Assembly: GCF_001723355.1 (NCBI RefSeq)
Contig: NZ_LPWE01000010.1
Coordinates: forward strand, 186,001 to 250,000
DNA: 64,000 nt
Direction of reading: 5' to 3'
DNA from: Methyloceanibacter stevinii
GTDB taxonomy: Bacteria; Pseudomonadota; Alphaproteobacteria; Rhizobiales; Methyloligellaceae
The notes under the pieces: generated by a model
The model's database searches: none
Seen by the model: the letters and a program-made list of their open reading frames with translations, nothing else
Told to the model about the DNA's origin: nothing
Shown: positions 27,616 to 39,235 of the stretch, in pieces
How positions within the stretch are numbered: the first letter of the stretch is position 1
Layout of the letters: every line of letters starts with the position of its first letter
Translations under genes and position numbers: made by a program

Positions 27616-30600
27616 GTGTCTGAGCCCCGCGCACAGCCCCGCCTCTACACAATCCCGCCTTCGGCGCCTTTCCTCACGACCCTGGCAAGGGCCATCCTTG
27701 CCGGCGATTTGCCCGCGCCGGGCGGCGCCAAACCGGGCCTGCTCGACCTGCCGCAGACCACAATCTATTTGCCGACGCGGCGCGCGGCGCGCACCTTGCG
27801 CGAAGCCTTTCTGCAAGATCCGGCGGCGAAGCCTGCTGCTGCCAAGAATCCTGGCGCTCGGCCATGCGGACGAAGACGAAGCACTGATCCTCGATGCCGA
27901 CCGCTTCGCGGAGGCCGATGGCACGCTCGGCATCCCGGCCATCGAGCCGACCGCACGGCTGATCGCGCTGACGCAGATGATCCTGGCCTGGTCGCGCGGC
28001 CTGGCGGCGGGGACGTTGGGCACCGAAGTCCCGATGCCCATGACGCCGGCGCAGGCGACGAGCCTTGCGGGAGACCTTGCGGCGCTGATGGACAGCGCGG
28101 AGTCCGAGGAAGTCGACCTCGCCGCACTCGAAACGCTGGTGCCCGAGGAACTGGCGGCCCATTGGGCCGAGACGGTGGACTTCCTCACTATCGTCACCGA
28201 GCAATGGCCCGCGTACCTCAACGAGATCGGTCTCGTCTCACCGGTGGGTCGGCGCAACCTGCTCATGGCGCAGGAGACCGCGCGGCTCGCAGCGGGTTCG
28301 CCCTATCCCGCAATCGCGGCTGGCTCAACCGGCACGGTGCCTGCCACTGCGCGGCTTCTGCAAACGATCGCGCATCTGCCGAACGGGGCGGTTGTCCTGC
28401 CCGGTCTCGATCTCCTCCTCGAAAGCGAAAGCTGGGAGACACTCCCTCGCCATCCGGAGCACCCGCAAGCGGGCATGGCCGAGCTTCTGACGAAACTTGG
28501 CGCCACGCGCGAGGAGGTCGCTATCGTGCCCGGCAGCGACCCTGGGCCCGCTGCGGAGGCGCGCTTGCGTCTCGCCAGCGAGACCTTGCGGCCCGCCGAG
28601 ACCACGGAGCGCTGGCCCCAGGCGTTCGAAGGCGTCGGCGAAGGACCGGAGTCCGATCTTGCGGAGGCGCTGAAAGGCTTAAGTCTCGTCGCGGCGCCCA
28701 CCGCCCATGACGAAGCCGAAGCCATCGCGCTCATCCTGCGGGCGTGCATCGAGGAGCCCGGCAAAACCGCGGCCCTGGTCACCCCGGACCGGGAACTCGC
28801 ACGGCGGGTGGCGGCGCGCCTGCGGGACTACGGTCTCGCCATCGACGACTCCGCCGGGACGCCCGTCCGGCGCACGTTGCCGGGCGCGTTTCTCGATCTG
28901 GTGCTCGCCGCCGCCGAGAGCGATTTCGCGCCGCCCGACCTGATGGCGCTGCTCAAGCACCCGCTGACGCGCCTGTCGCGGCCCGCAGGCGAGATCCGCC
29001 ATATGGGGCGCGCTTTGGAGCGGGCGGTGTTTCGAGAGAACTATCTCGGTCGGGGGCTGGCGGATGCGGCCAGGGCCCTCGAAAATCTCGACCACAGAGT
29101 GCCCGTCACGAAACCCGAAGCCGCGGCGGCCTCGACGCTTGTCGAAGCGCTTCAGGCGGCTTTCGCGCCCCTCACGGACCTGTTCGAGGGAAGCGCACCG
29201 CACGACGCGGCGAGCCTGGTGCGGGCGCATACGGCCGCTGCTGAAGCCCTGGCGCGGGACGAGACCGGCGCCTTACCGCTCTGGGGCGGCGACGCGGGCG
29301 AGGCCTTGACGGTACTCCTGTCACGGCTGATCGAGGACGGCGGCGGCTTTGAGATGCGCGCGCGCGAATACCCGGCCGTTTACCGCACCCTGCTCGCAGG
29401 CCACGCGGTGCGCCCGACACGGCCCGCCCATCCCCGGCTGTTCATCTGGGGCCAAATGGAAGCCCGGCTGCAGCAGCCCGATCTCATGGTTCTGGGCGGG
29501 CTCAACGAAGGCACTTGGCCCAAGCCCCAAGACTCGGACCCCTGGCTCAACCGGCCTATGCGCGAAAGGCTGGGCCTGTCATCGCCGGAGCGCCGCATCG
29601 GGCTTGCCGCCCACGATTTCGCCCAGGCGCTTGGCGCCAAGTCCGTGGTCCTGAGCCACGCCCTCAAAGTGGAAGGCGTGCCGACCGTGCCGTCGCGCTG
29701 GCTGCAGCGGCTGCAAGCGCTGGTCGATGCCGCAAAGCTGAACGAGGCTCTCGCGCCCAGTCAGGATTGGATTGCCTGGGCCCGGGACCGGGACGCGATC
29801 GATGACGATGACTTCAAACCCGCCGAGCGGCCCCGCCCCCGCCCGCCCGTGGCGCGCGGCCGCGGAGCCTGAGCGTCACCCAGATCGAACGCTGGATCGC
29901 GAACCCTTACGAGATCTACGCGCGGCACATTCTGAAACTCACCCCGTTGTCCCCGCTCGGCGCCCAACCGGACAACGCCATGCGCGGCTCCGCATTCCAC
30001 GCGATCCTGCGAAAGTTCACGGAAACCCACCCGGACGCACTGCCGGACGATATCGAGGCCGCGCTGAATGAGATCGGCGATGCGGCGTTCGCGACCCTTG
30101 GCGATAATCCGAGCCTGCACGCTTTCTGGCGCCCGAGCTTCCGCCGTTTCGCCGCGTGGTTCGCCGCTACCGAACCGGCACGCCGCGCCAATGTCCTCCA
30201 GTCCTTCGCCGAGGTGACCGGCGTCCTGGAGCTACCCTCCGGCTTTCGCCTGACGGCGCGCGCAGACCGCATCGATGCGGCGGAAGACGGGACGCTCGTG
30301 ATCTATGACTACAAGACCGGCCCGCCGCCGAGCCAAAGCCACGTCAAGGATCTCTATCGGCCGCAATTGCCGCTGGAGGCCGCGATCGCCAAAGGCGGCG
30401 GCTTCGAAGGCCTGGGTCCCTGCGAGGTGACGGGGCTCGAATATATCCGCGCGTCGGGCCGGGGCGAGGGAGGCGAGCAGCAAGCGGCGAGCAAGGAAAG
30501 CCCAGACGTCTTGGCCAAGTGCGCGCTCGAACAGCTCGAAGCGCTGGTCGCCTATTTCGACGACCCCAACACGCCCTACGAGGTCAAACGGCGCGCAAAC

Positions 30601-30686
30601 GCCGGCTTCACGGACGCTACCGGTTTGACGACTACGAGCAACTCGCCCGCGTGCCTGAATGGCTGACCGAGGGAGACGGCTCATGA
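27616..30686 (+). CDS. addB: Double-strand break repair protein AddB, three frameshifts
   Basis: AddB is the nuclease/inactivated-helicase partner of AddA in DNA-end resection. From the GTG at 27616 the chain reads LYTIPPSAPFLTTLARAIL and IYLPTRRAARTLREAF; after a one-base loss near 27838 it continues LLLPRILALGHADEDEAL through FIWGQMEARLQQPDLMVLGGLNEGTWP. A second loss near 29865 restores RSLSVTQIERWIANPYEIYARHIL, and a third near 30615 restores YRFDDYEQLARVPEWL, ending at a TGA overlapping the addA start. The C-terminal nuclease motif VIYDYKTG is present. About 1020 residues in all, normal for alphaproteobacterial AddB. The shifts are probably sequence errors since partner addA is intact. 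Confidence 0.85.
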
Positions 30687-33600
30687 CCCAGTCGACCGAC
30701 CTCGTTCATACCGCCGACACCAACCAGGCACGTGCGTCCGAACCTGAGGCCTCCGTCTGGGTGTCCGCCAACGCTGGGACCGGTAAGACCGCCGTGCTCG
30801 TGCAACGCTTCCTGCGGCTCCTGCTGGCAGGGGCGTCGCCCGAAAGCATCTTGTGTCTCACCTACACGAAGACGGCCGCAGCGGAGATGCAGAACCGTCT
30901 CCTCAAGACCCTGTCGGGCTGGGCGTTGATGCCGGACGAGAAGCTGCGCGAGACGCTCGGCAAGCTACTTCGCAAGCCCTTCGACGAGGAGGACATGCGG
31001 ACCGCACGGCGGCTGTTCGCGCGCGTGCTCGAGGCGCGGGGCGGATTGAAGATCCATACCATCCACGGCTTCTGCGAGCGGCTGCTGCAGCGCTTCCCCC
31101 TGGAGGCGACGGTGACGCCGAACTTCACCGTGCTCGATGAGACGACAGCTAAGCACACGCGCAACGAGGCCTTCGATAGTGTTGCGATGGAGGCCGCTGC
31201 CAGCCCCGACAGCCCGTTGGGGCACGCTCTCGCCAAGGTCGTCGCCCTGACGAGCGAAGACCAATTCCGCGATGTCGTGGGCGAGATCCTGGCGAAGCGC
31301 GCGGAGCTACAGCGGATCGTGCGGCGGCATCAGCAAAGTGCCTCTGCGGCCGACTGGCCCAGCCTGGAAACCGAAGCGCTCAAGACCTTCTTCCAAGTCG
31401 CCGAGACCGACGAAGCCGCGCTCGTCACCGAACAAGGCAACGTGCTCTCGGTCGAACAGCTCGACACCGCACTTGAAGCGCTCGCCGCGTTCGGCAAGGT
31501 CAAGACCGACAAGAGTACGGAAGACACCTTGCGGCACGCGCGACATGCGACGGGAGCGGCCCGCGCCGCCTTGTTCAACGCGCTGTTCCTGACGCAGAAG
31601 GGGACGCCACGGGCGCGGCTCGTGACGAACGCCGTCGCCGACAACGCGCCCCAGATTGTGGACATGCTCGACGCGGCCAAGATGACGTTCGCAGATCTCG
31701 AAACGGATCTCGCACACTTGCGCGTGGTGGAGGCGACCGGCGCGGTCCTGACTTTTGCTGACGCCGTCCAGACCGCATACGACGCGGCCAAGCGGCGCGA
31801 AGCCGCGCTCGACTATGACGACCTGATCGTCAAGACGCTCGATCTTCTGTCGCGCAGCAACGCGGCCGCCTGGGTGCTCTACAAGATCGACGGCGGGATC
31901 GATCACATCCTCGTCGACGAAGCCCAGGATACGAACCCGGAACAATGGTCCATCGTCGAGGCGCTGGCGGCGGAGTTCTTTGCCGGTGCGAGCGCGCGGC
32001 CGCAGCCGCGCACGCTGTTCGCCGTCGGCGATGAGAAGCAATCGATCTACAGCTTCCAAGGCGCCAACCCCGTGCGCTTCGGCGAAACCGGACGCCTGTT
32101 CAGCAAAGCGGCGCAAAACGCAGATATGACCTGGCATGACGTGCCGCTCAATGTCTCTTTCCGCTCGACCGTCCCGGTGCTGGAGGCCGTCGATCGCGTG
32201 TTTGCGCAGGACGAAGCAGCGCGCGGACTGACATTTCTGGAAGGCGCGCAGATTACGCACTACGCCGCCCGCCAGGGACAGGCCGGTATCGTCGAACTGT
32301 GGGAGGTCGAGGAGACAAAGCAGCCCCTGGACAGCGCGCCCTTCGAGCCCTGGAACGAGGACGAAAGCGGGGCCGATGCGCTGGAGGCATTGTGCTCGCG
32401 CCTCGCACGCCAGATCCGCCATTGGCTGGATACCAACGAACGCTTGGAGTCCCAGGACCGGCCGATCCGGCCAGGCGATATCCTCATCCTTGTGCGGCGG
32501 CGGCAGCCCTTCACCGCACCGATGATCCGTGCACTGAAGCGAGCGCACATTCCCGTGGCCGGCGCCGACCGCATGCGCCTTCTCGAGCAACTCGCCGTGC
32601 AGGACCTGATGGCGCTGGGCGACGTGCTGCTCATGCCCGAGGACGATCTGGCGCTCGCCGTCGTGCTGCGAAGCCCGCTGTTCGGGCTGGAGGAGGAGGC
32701 GTTGTTCGATCTGGCTCACGGCCGCGAGGGCTCTCTCTGGTCCGCGCTGATCGCAAAGGCCGAGAGCGATAACCGATATGCGGAGGCCGCGACGGAACTG
32801 CGCGCACTTCTGGGGCAAGCCGACATGCTGCCGCCCTTCGAGTTCTACGCCTCATTCCTCGGTGAGCAGTCCATGCGCATGCGCAAGCGGATGTTGGCGC
32901 GGCTTGGGCCCGAAGCCGCCGAAGCCATCGATGAATTCCTGGATGCGGCGCTCGCCTACGAACGCGAACATCCACCCTCCTTGCAAGGCTTCATCGCCGC
33001 CTTGCGCGAGGGGGACATCGACGTCAAACGCGACATGGAGCAGGACCGCGACGAAGTCCGCATTATGACCGTGCATGGGGCGAAGGGCCTGCAGGCCCCG
33101 ATCGTGATCATGCCCGACACGTGCTCGGTGCCGCAGGGCCAGGGCCCGCAGGTCTACCTCCCGCCCCGGGCGGGCGGCATTCCGGACGACGCCCCGCATC
33201 TTGTCTGGCCGCCTGCCGGGCATTCGAGCGTTCCCGGCCTTGACGACGCCAAAGCCGCCGTGAAGCGCGCCGCGCAGGAGGAGTACCGGCGCCTCCTCTA
33301 TGTGGCGATGACGCGCGCCGAGGACCGGCTCTATGTGTGCGGCTGGCAGGGCTTGAAGAAGCGCAGTGAGGGGTGCTGGTATGACCTGATCGAAAGCGGT
33401 CTGCGCGGGCAACTGACAGCGCTGGAGGATGCGGACGGCCGCACCGTCCACAGGATGTCGTGCCCTCAGGAAGCCCCACCGAAGACGAAGGACGAGGCGC
33501 CCGCGGGTGGGCCTGCCGCTCCGTTGCCCGGCTGGGCACGCTCACCCGCCCCGCAGGAACGGACCGGCGCAAAGCTCTCACCGTCCCGGCTAGCGCAGAA

Positions 33601-34222
33601 CGCAACGGGCGAAGGGCCCTTCGGGACCGAACAGCCCCCGCTTGGGCCGAGCGCCCTGGCCGAAGACATGCGCTTCGTTCGCGGCCGGCTTATCCACGCG
33701 CTGCTTCAGCATCTGCCGCAAGTCCCGGAGGACGAGCGCCGGTCGGCGGCGGAACGCTTCGTGTCGGCGCGGGGCGACGTGCTCTCCGCGGAAGCGCAAA
33801 CGGAGATCGTCTCCGAAGCCCTCGAAATTGTCGGCGATGCGCGCTTTGCGCCGCTGTTCGCGGGCGACAGCCTGGCCGAGGTGCCCGTGGTGGCGCGGAT
33901 CGGCGAGGGAGAGCAGGCCTTCGACCTGGAAGGCCAGATCGACCGCCTCGCCATTCTGGAGGATGGGCTGCTGATCCTCGACTACAAGACCAACCGCCCG
34001 CCCCCGACAGAGGAAGAAGATGTAGCGCCCGCCTATATCGGGCAGCTCGCCGCCTACCGATTGGCGCTCCGGACCATGTTCCCCGGCAAACCGGTCCGCG
34101 CGGCCCTCCTATGGACCGATGGGCCGCGCCTCATGGAGATCTCTTCAACTTTGCTTGAGAGGGCCGAACGCGACATCTTGCGGGCCCGGGGCGGCCTTGA
34201 CGCACATGAGGGGCGCACCTAG
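30683..34222 (+). CDS. addA: Double-strand break repair helicase-nuclease AddA
   Basis: A 1179-residue UvrD-family helicase with a C-terminal RecB-type nuclease. Helicase motif I is SANAGTGKTAVLV, motif II HILVDEAQDTNPEQW, motif III VGDEKQSIYSFQGA, motif V VRIMTVHGAKGLQAPIV and motif VI RRLLYVAMTRAEDRLYV. The nuclease motif is LILDYKTNRPPP near the C-terminus. AddAB processes double-strand DNA ends for RecA. The ATG at 30683 overlaps the addB stop (ATGA), and trxA follows after 64 bases. Confidence 0.96.
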   Translation: MTQSTDLVHTADTNQARASEPEASVWVSANAGTGKTAVLVQRFLRLLLAGASPESILCLTYTKTAAAEMQNRLLKTLSGWALMPDEKLRETLGKLLRKPFDEEDMRTARRLFARVLEARGGLKIHTIHGFCERLLQRFPLEATVTPNFTVLDETTAKHTRNEAFDSVAMEAAASPDSPLGHALAKVVALTSEDQFRDVVGEILAKRAELQRIVRRHQQSASAADWPSLETEALKTFFQVAETDEAALVTEQGNVLSVEQLDTALEALAAFGKVKTDKSTEDTLRHARHATGAARAALFNALFLTQKGTPRARLVTNAVADNAPQIVDMLDAAKMTFADLETDLAHLRVVEATGAVLTFADAVQTAYDAAKRREAALDYDDLIVKTLDLLSRSNAAAWVLYKIDGGIDHILVDEAQDTNPEQWSIVEALAAEFFAGASARPQPRTLFAVGDEKQSIYSFQGANPVRFGETGRLFSKAAQNADMTWHDVPLNVSFRSTVPVLEAVDRVFAQDEAARGLTFLEGAQITHYAARQGQAGIVELWEVEETKQPLDSAPFEPWNEDESGADALEALCSRLARQIRHWLDTNERLESQDRPIRPGDILILVRRRQPFTAPMIRALKRAHIPVAGADRMRLLEQLAVQDLMALGDVLLMPEDDLALAVVLRSPLFGLEEEALFDLAHGREGSLWSALIAKAESDNRYAEAATELRALLGQADMLPPFEFYASFLGEQSMRMRKRMLARLGPEAAEAIDEFLDAALAYEREHPPSLQGFIAALREGDIDVKRDMEQDRDEVRIMTVHGAKGLQAPIVIMPDTCSVPQGQGPQVYLPPRAGGIPDDAPHLVWPPAGHSSVPGLDDAKAAVKRAAQEEYRRLLYVAMTRAEDRLYVCGWQGLKKRSEGCWYDLIESGLRGQLTALEDADGRTVHRMSCPQEAPPKTKDEAPAGGPAAPLPGWARSPAPQERTGAKLSPSRLAQNATGEGPFGTEQPPLGPSALAEDMRFVRGRLIHALLQHLPQVPEDERRSAAERFVSARGDVLSAEAQTEIVSEALEIVGDARFAPLFAGDSLAEVPVVARIGEGEQAFDLEGQIDRLAILEDGLLILDYKTNRPPPTEEEDVAPAYIGQLAAYRLALRTMFPGKPVRAALLWTDGPRLMEISSTLLERAERDILRARGGLDAHEGRT

Positions 34223-34286
34223 GTTCCGGGGGACAGCAGATTAGTCCGGTCGGACGCTTCCGGCTGGCCATGAGGAGAGACGATCG

Positions 34287-34619
34287 ATGGCGACCGACAA
34301 GGTTTCAGACGACACATTCGAGGCGGAAGTTCTCAAGTCCTCGACGCCGGTAGTGGTGGACTTTTGGGCCGAATGGTGCGGCCCGTGCCGTCAGATCGCG
34401 CCCGCGCTCGAAGAGATCGCCAAGGACCTCGGCGATAAGGTGAAGATCACCAAGCTCAACATCGACGAGAATCCGAACGCCCCCGCCAAGTACAATGTGC
34501 GGGCTATCCCGACCCTCATCATCTTCAAGGATGGCGAAGTGGTGGACACGCTTCGCGGCGCCTACCCCAAGAATCAGCTCGCGGCCTGGATCGGCGGCGC
34601 TGTCGACGGGGTTGCGTAG
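34287..34619 (+). CDS. trxA: Thioredoxin
   Basis: A 110-residue thioredoxin with the redox motif WCGPC (Cys31, Cys34) in [14 protein letters not shown], the cis-proline [12 protein letters not shown] and normal length. It reduces cytosolic disulfides. It lies downstream of addA, a conserved neighbour in Hyphomicrobiales, and converges on folC. AGGAGAGACG lies before the ATG. Confidence 0.96.
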   Translation: MATDKVSDDTFEAEVLKSSTPVVVDFWAEWCGPCRQIAPALEEIAKDLGDKVKITKLNIDENPNAPAKYNVRAIPTLIIFKDGEVVDTLRGAYPKNQLAAWIGGAVDGVA

Positions 34620-34637
34620 AGCGTACCGCGCTCCAGC

Positions 34638-35939
34638 TTATCGGCCTGAATGAAGCTTGAGGACGTGGCCCGCGAGATACAGCGAGCCGCAGATGAGGAC
34701 GCGTGCGGGTTCCTCGCCCGACGCCGAGCGTAGCAAGGCCTCCTGCACGCTGCTCGCCGGCACGGCGTCGAACCCGGCGGCTTGCGCAACCTCCGCCAAT
34801 GGCCCTGCGTCGAACGCATTCGGCTCTCCGGGGATCGGCACCGTATAGACGCGTTCCACCAGCCCCTTGAACGGCGCGATGAAGCGCTCGGCGTCCTTCG
34901 TTTCCATCATGCCCCAGATGACATGCACGGGTCGCGGTACACGCTCGTCGAGTTCGGCGAGTGTGTTGGCCACCACTTGGCCGCCCGCCTCGTTGTGGCC
35001 GCCGTCGAGCCAGATCTCGGTGCCCTCGCTTGCATAGGCGTGAAGGGCGCCAACGGCGAGGCGCTCGAGCCGTGCCGGCCAGTGGGCACTCGTGACGCCC
35101 TCCTCGAGCGCGCTTTGCGTCAGCGCATCGCCGAACACGACGCTCGCGGCGGCAATCGCCATCCCCGCATTGTCGATCTGATGCCGGCCGGCCAAACGCG
35201 GCAGGGGCAGATCGAGCAAGCGCGACGTGGTCTGAAAGATCAGCCGGCCCTGCTGCTCGAACGTATCGTAGTCACGGCCCGCCACGTGAAGAGGCGCGCC
35301 GACCTCCGCCGCACGCGCTTCGATCACTGCCAAAGGCTCGGGCTCCTGGCGGCCGACGATACAGGGCACGCCGGGCTTCATGATGCCCGCCTTCTCGCCT
35401 GCGATCTTCGCAAGGGTGTCGCCGAGGAACGACACATGGTCGATGGCGATCGGGGTGATGATCGTGAGGGCGGGCTTCTTGACCAAGTTGGTCGCGTCGA
35501 GGCGGCCACCGAGGCCCGTCTCCAGCAACAGCAGATCAGCCGGCGCCTCGGAAAACGCAAGGAACGCCGCAGCCGTCGTGATCTCGAACAGGGTAATCAG
35601 CGCGCCGCCATTGGCCGCCTCCGTGCGCTCCAGGCAATCGACCAGCCGCGCCTCGCTGATCGGTGCCGCGCCATGGGGGCCCGCCAGAACGATCCGCTCG
35701 TGGAAGTCCACGAGATGGGGCGAGGTGTAGACGTGGACGCGCTTGGACATCGCCTCGGCGATCGCGCGCACAAACGCCAACGTCGAGCCCTTGCCGTTCG
35801 TGCCGGCGATATGCACGACGGGCGGCAGGTGGTCCTGGGGATCTCCGAGACGGTGCAGCAGCGCCTCGATGCGACCCAGCGACAGGTCGATCGATTGCGG
35901 GTGAAGCGATTTCAGCCGCTCGAGAAGCGTCGAGCTCAT
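34638..35939 (-). CDS. folC: Bifunctional folylpolyglutamate synthase/dihydrofolate synthase
   Basis: A 433-residue Mur-ligase-fold enzyme that adds glutamate to dihydropteroate and folates. The P-loop is HIAGTNGKGSTLAFVR; LLETGLGGRLDATN is the omega-loop region, and ITPIAIDHVSFLGDTLAKIAGEKAGI and ELWLDGGHN-like EIWLDGGHNEAGG are conserved. The ATG at 35939 is preferred, with GAGG upstream; an in-frame TTG at 35993 would add 18 residues. It is the last gene of the trpFBA-accD-folC run, the standard order in alphaproteobacteria. Confidence 0.95.
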   Translation of the reverse strand: MSSTLLERLKSLHPQSIDLSLGRIEALLHRLGDPQDHLPPVVHIAGTNGKGSTLAFVRAIAEAMSKRVHVYTSPHLVDFHERIVLAGPHGAAPISEARLVDCLERTEAANGGALITLFEITTAAAFLAFSEAPADLLLLETGLGGRLDATNLVKKPALTIITPIAIDHVSFLGDTLAKIAGEKAGIMKPGVPCIVGRQEPEPLAVIEARAAEVGAPLHVAGRDYDTFEQQGRLIFQTTSRLLDLPLPRLAGRHQIDNAGMAIAAASVVFGDALTQSALEEGVTSAHWPARLERLAVGALHAYASEGTEIWLDGGHNEAGGQVVANTLAELDERVPRPVHVIWGMMETKDAERFIAPFKGLVERVYTVPIPGEPNAFDAGPLAEVAQAAGFDAVPASSVQEALLRSASGEEPARVLICGSLYLAGHVLKLHSGR

Positions 35940-36076
35940 GACCTCGGATGGGTCCGGCGACGCGCCACGGGCACTATCGGGTAGACTGGTCAATCCTCAA
36001 TCGGCCTTATCGAAGGAACCTTGCTCCAGGTGCCTGGCATGGCCGGTCTTCATCGAAGGGGCCAGCCCTACGCAGC

Positions 36077-37144
36077 TTATGCATTCTGAGACGTTTCTTG
36101 ATTAGCGCCATTGCTTGGGGCTTGCGTCAAGACCTCCTCCGCCTCCGGCTCCTCGTGGTGGCTCTTGTCGAGGCCGTTACCGCTGTGCTTCGCGGGCGCA
36201 TCCTGCGCCTGGACCGGCGCCTGTTCCTCGGGAGACTCCGCAATGGCGGGACGATGCACGAGAGCCTTCACCTGGTCTTCGGCGGTGGCGTCGAGGCGGC
36301 GATGGAGGAGCAGATTGCAGATGCGTGCCAGCGTGGCGCGCAGGTCGTGGCGATGGACCACCATGTCGACCATGCCGTGTTCGAGAAGATACTCGGACCG
36401 CTGAAAGCCCGACGGGAGTTGCTCACGAATGGTCTGCTCGATGACACGCGGGCCTGCGAAGCCGATCAGCGCTCCAGGCTCGGCGATGTGGACGTCGCCC
36501 AGCATGGCATAGGAAGCGGTCACGCCACCCGTCGTCGGATTGGTGAGCACGACGATGTAGGGAAGATTCGCCTCGCGCAGTTCCTCCACGGCCACCGTGG
36601 TCCGCGGCATCTGCATGAGCGAAAGAATGCCTTCCTGCATACGCGCGCCGCCCGAGGCGGCGAACAGAATAAACGGGGCATTGCGCACCAGCGCCGCGCG
36701 CATCGATGAGATTACCGCCTCGCCGGCGGCCGTGCCGAGCGAGCCGCCCATGAAGTCGAAGTCCTGCACCGCGGCCACGACCGTATCGCCGTGCAGCTTG
36801 CCGATGCCGGAATGGACCGCATCGTTGAGGCCGGTCTTGCTGCGGGCATCCTTGAGGCGTTCGGAGTAGCGCCGCTCGTCGCGGAACTTCAGCGGATCGT
36901 GCGGCACGTCCGGCAGATGCAGCGCCGCGTATTTCCCGTCGTCGAATAGCGCCTTCAGCCGGGCCGGGCCCGTCATGCGCATATGAAAATCGGATCCTGG
37001 TACGACGAACTGATTGGCCTCGAGATCCTTGTAGTAGATCATCTGGCCGGTCTCGGGGCACTTGACCCAAAGATTGTCCGGAATCTCCTTCTTGCGAAGG
37101 AAGCTGCGGATTTTTGGTCTGACGACGCTATTGATCCAGTTCAC
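36077..37144 (-). CDS. accD: Acetyl-CoA carboxylase carboxyltransferase beta subunit
   Basis: A 355-residue beta subunit, which with AccA transfers CO2 from carboxybiotin to acetyl-CoA to make malonyl-CoA. The crotonase-fold core has [43 protein letters not shown] and [11 protein letters not shown]. The N-terminal region that carries a four-cysteine zinc ribbon in E. coli keeps only one cysteine here ([12 protein letters not shown]), as in some other alphaproteobacteria. The C-terminal 60 residues are an acidic, low-complexity tail. GTG start at 37144. It lies between trpA and folC. Confidence 0.95.
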   Translation of the reverse strand: MNWINSVVRPKIRSFLRKKEIPDNLWVKCPETGQMIYYKDLEANQFVVPGSDFHMRMTGPARLKALFDDGKYAALHLPDVPHDPLKFRDERRYSERLKDARSKTGLNDAVHSGIGKLHGDTVVAAVQDFDFMGGSLGTAAGEAVISSMRAALVRNAPFILFAASGGARMQEGILSLMQMPRTTVAVEELREANLPYIVVLTNPTTGGVTASYAMLGDVHIAEPGALIGFAGPRVIEQTIREQLPSGFQRSEYLLEHGMVDMVVHRHDLRATLARICNLLLHRRLDATAEDQVKALVHRPAIAESPEEQAPVQAQDAPAKHSGNGLDKSHHEEPEAEEVLTQAPSNGANQETSQNA

Positions 37145-37172
37145 TGGTCCAACTCTCTACGCTGCTGCCGCT

Positions 37173-38009
37173 TTAGATCGCCGAGGCTTCGGCGGGCTCA
37201 TGGAGTGCCTCGGCGAGATACTCAACAAACCCCAAAAGCTTCGGTTTGGTCTCCGCCGTCGCCTGACCGTTCGCGTCGAGCGTCTCCTCGATCGACGAAA
37301 CCAGGGCCGACCCGACAACCACGCCCTCCGCGAGGGCCGCAAGTTCGCGAACCTGCTGGGGCGACTTGACGCCGAAGCCGATCGCGATCGGAAGGTCGGT
37401 ATGGGCCTTGATGCGGGCCACATGTGCGCCGACCGACGAAACGTCGGGCGCCGCGGTTCCGGTAATCCCGGCTATCGAGACATAATAGACAAAACCCGAC
37501 GTGTTCGCGAGCACGGCGGGAAGCCGCCTCGCATCCGTGGTGGGCGTTGCCAACCTAATGAAATTCAATCCTTTTTCGGATGCGGCGGGGCGCAACTCCT
37601 CGTCTTCTTCGGGCGGCATGTCGACGATGATCAGGCCGTCGGCGCCCGCTTCGCTCGCATCGGTCACGAACCGGTCGACGCCGTAAATGTAGATGGGATT
37701 GTAGTAGCCCATCAGCACGATCGGGGTGTCCTGGTTCTCGGTCCGGAACTCCCGCACCATGGCCAGGGTCTTTTTCATGTTCTGGCCGCCCTTCAAGGCA
37801 CGAAGCGAAGAGGACTGGATGGCCGGACCGTCGGCCATGGGATCGGAGAACGGCATACCGAGCTCGACGATGTCGGCGCCCGCCCCGGGCAACCCCTTCA
37901 GCAAGGAGAGCGAGGTGTCGTAGTCGGGATCGCCCGCCGTGATGAACGTGACGAGACCGCCACGGCCTTCCGCCTTCAGCCTTGCGAATGTCTGATCGAT
38001 CCTGGTCAT
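37173..38009 (-). CDS. trpA: Tryptophan synthase alpha subunit
   Basis: A 278-residue TIM-barrel subunit that cleaves indole-3-glycerol phosphate to indole. Catalytic Glu49 lies in [11 protein letters not shown], and the second acid in [10 protein letters not shown]. The phosphate-binding loops [13 protein letters not shown] and [13 protein letters not shown] are intact. It begins 2 bases after the trpB stop and is followed by accD, so it is transcribed with trpF and trpB. Confidence 0.96.
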   Translation of the reverse strand: MTRIDQTFARLKAEGRGGLVTFITAGDPDYDTSLSLLKGLPGAGADIVELGMPFSDPMADGPAIQSSSLRALKGGQNMKKTLAMVREFRTENQDTPIVLMGYYNPIYIYGVDRFVTDASEAGADGLIIVDMPPEEDEELRPAASEKGLNFIRLATPTTDARRLPAVLANTSGFVYYVSIAGITGTAAPDVSSVGAHVARIKAHTDLPIAIGFGVKSPQQVRELAALAEGVVVGSALVSSIEETLDANGQATAETKPKLLGFVEYLAEALHEPAEASAI

Positions 38010-38011
38010 GA

Positions 38012-39235
38012 CTACATTTCCATCGAGAGGTGTTCGGCGACGGCGAAGATGTCCTTATCGCCGCGCCCACACATGTTCATGACCAACAAATTGTCCTTCG
38101 GCAGCTCGGGTGCAAGCTTCCGCACATAAGCCAGCGCATGGGACGGTTCGAGGGCGGGAATAATGCCTTCGAGCTTCGTGCAGAGTTGGAAGGCCTCAAG
38201 CGCTTCCTTGTCCGTCACGGCCACATAGGTGACGCGGCCCGAGTCCTTGAGCCAGGAATGCTCAGGGCCGACGCCGGGATAATCCAGCCCCGCCGAAATG
38301 GAGTGGCCCTCGAGAATTTGTCCGTCGTCGTCCTGCAGCAGATAGGTGCGGTTGCCGTGCAGACGCCCGGCCCCCCCGGTCATGGATGCGGCATGGCCGT
38401 TCGGCACGTCAATGCCGTGACCGCCCGCCTCGACGCCGTAGATCGCGACGGAGCGGTCGTCGAGGAAGGGGTGAAACAGCCCCATCGCGTTGGACCCGCC
38501 GCCGATGCACGCGACCAGCGTGTCAGGCAGACGGCCTTCACGCTCCATCATCTGCTCGCGCGTTTCCTTGCCGATGACGGACTGAAAATCGCGCACCATG
38601 GCCGGATACGGATGCGGACCGGCGACGGTCCCGATGATGTAGAACGTGTCGTGGACGTTCGCGACCCAGTCGCGCAAGGCGTCGTTCATGGCGTCCTTGA
38701 GCGTGCCGGACCCGGACGTGACCGGATTGACCTTGGCGCCGAGCAGCCGCATGCGGAACACGTTTGGCTTTTGCCGCTCGATGTCGGTTGCGCCCATGTA
38801 GATCTCGCACGGCAGTCCGAAGCGCGCGGCAACGGTCGCCACCGCCACGCCGTGCTGGCCGGCGCCCGTCTCGGCGATGATGCGCGTCTTACCCATGCGT
38901 CGCGCGAGTTGAATCTGTCCCAGACAATTGTTGATCTTGTGCGAGCCCGTGTGGTTGAGCTCGTCGCGCTTGAAGTAGATCTTGGCGCCGCCGAGATGCT
39001 CCGTGAGCCGCTCAGCGAAATAGAGCGGGCTGGGGCGTCCCGAGTAGTGCGCGTTCAGAGAGTCGAGTTCGGCCTGAAAGGACGGGTCGGCCTTCGCGTC
39101 GGTATAGGCCTGCTCCAAATCCAAGATCAGCGGCATCAGCGTCTCGGCCACATAGCGGCCACCGAACAGGCCGAAATGGCCATGCTCGTCTGGACCGCCG
39201 CGATAGGTATTCAGGGCATCCGTCATCGTGCTCAT
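38012..39235 (-). CDS. trpB: Tryptophan synthase beta subunit
   Basis: A 407-residue PLP enzyme that joins indole from TrpA to serine. PLP-binding Lys100 is in [11 protein letters not shown], the catalytic Glu in [11 protein letters not shown] and the phosphate-binding loop in [10 protein letters not shown]. The family N-terminus [17 protein letters not shown] is intact. The start codon overlaps the trpF stop (ATGA). Confidence 0.97.
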   Translation of the reverse strand: MSTMTDALNTYRGGPDEHGHFGLFGGRYVAETLMPLILDLEQAYTDAKADPSFQAELDSLNAHYSGRPSPLYFAERLTEHLGGAKIYFKRDELNHTGSHKINNCLGQIQLARRMGKTRIIAETGAGQHGVAVATVAARFGLPCEIYMGATDIERQKPNVFRMRLLGAKVNPVTSGSGTLKDAMNDALRDWVANVHDTFYIIGTVAGPHPYPAMVRDFQSVIGKETREQMMEREGRLPDTLVACIGGGSNAMGLFHPFLDDRSVAIYGVEAGGHGIDVPNGHAASMTGGAGRLHGNRTYLLQDDDGQILEGHSISAGLDYPGVGPEHSWLKDSGRVTYVAVTDKEALEAFQLCTKLEGIIPALEPSHALAYVRKLAPELPKDNLLVMNMCGRGDKDIFAVAEHLSMEM

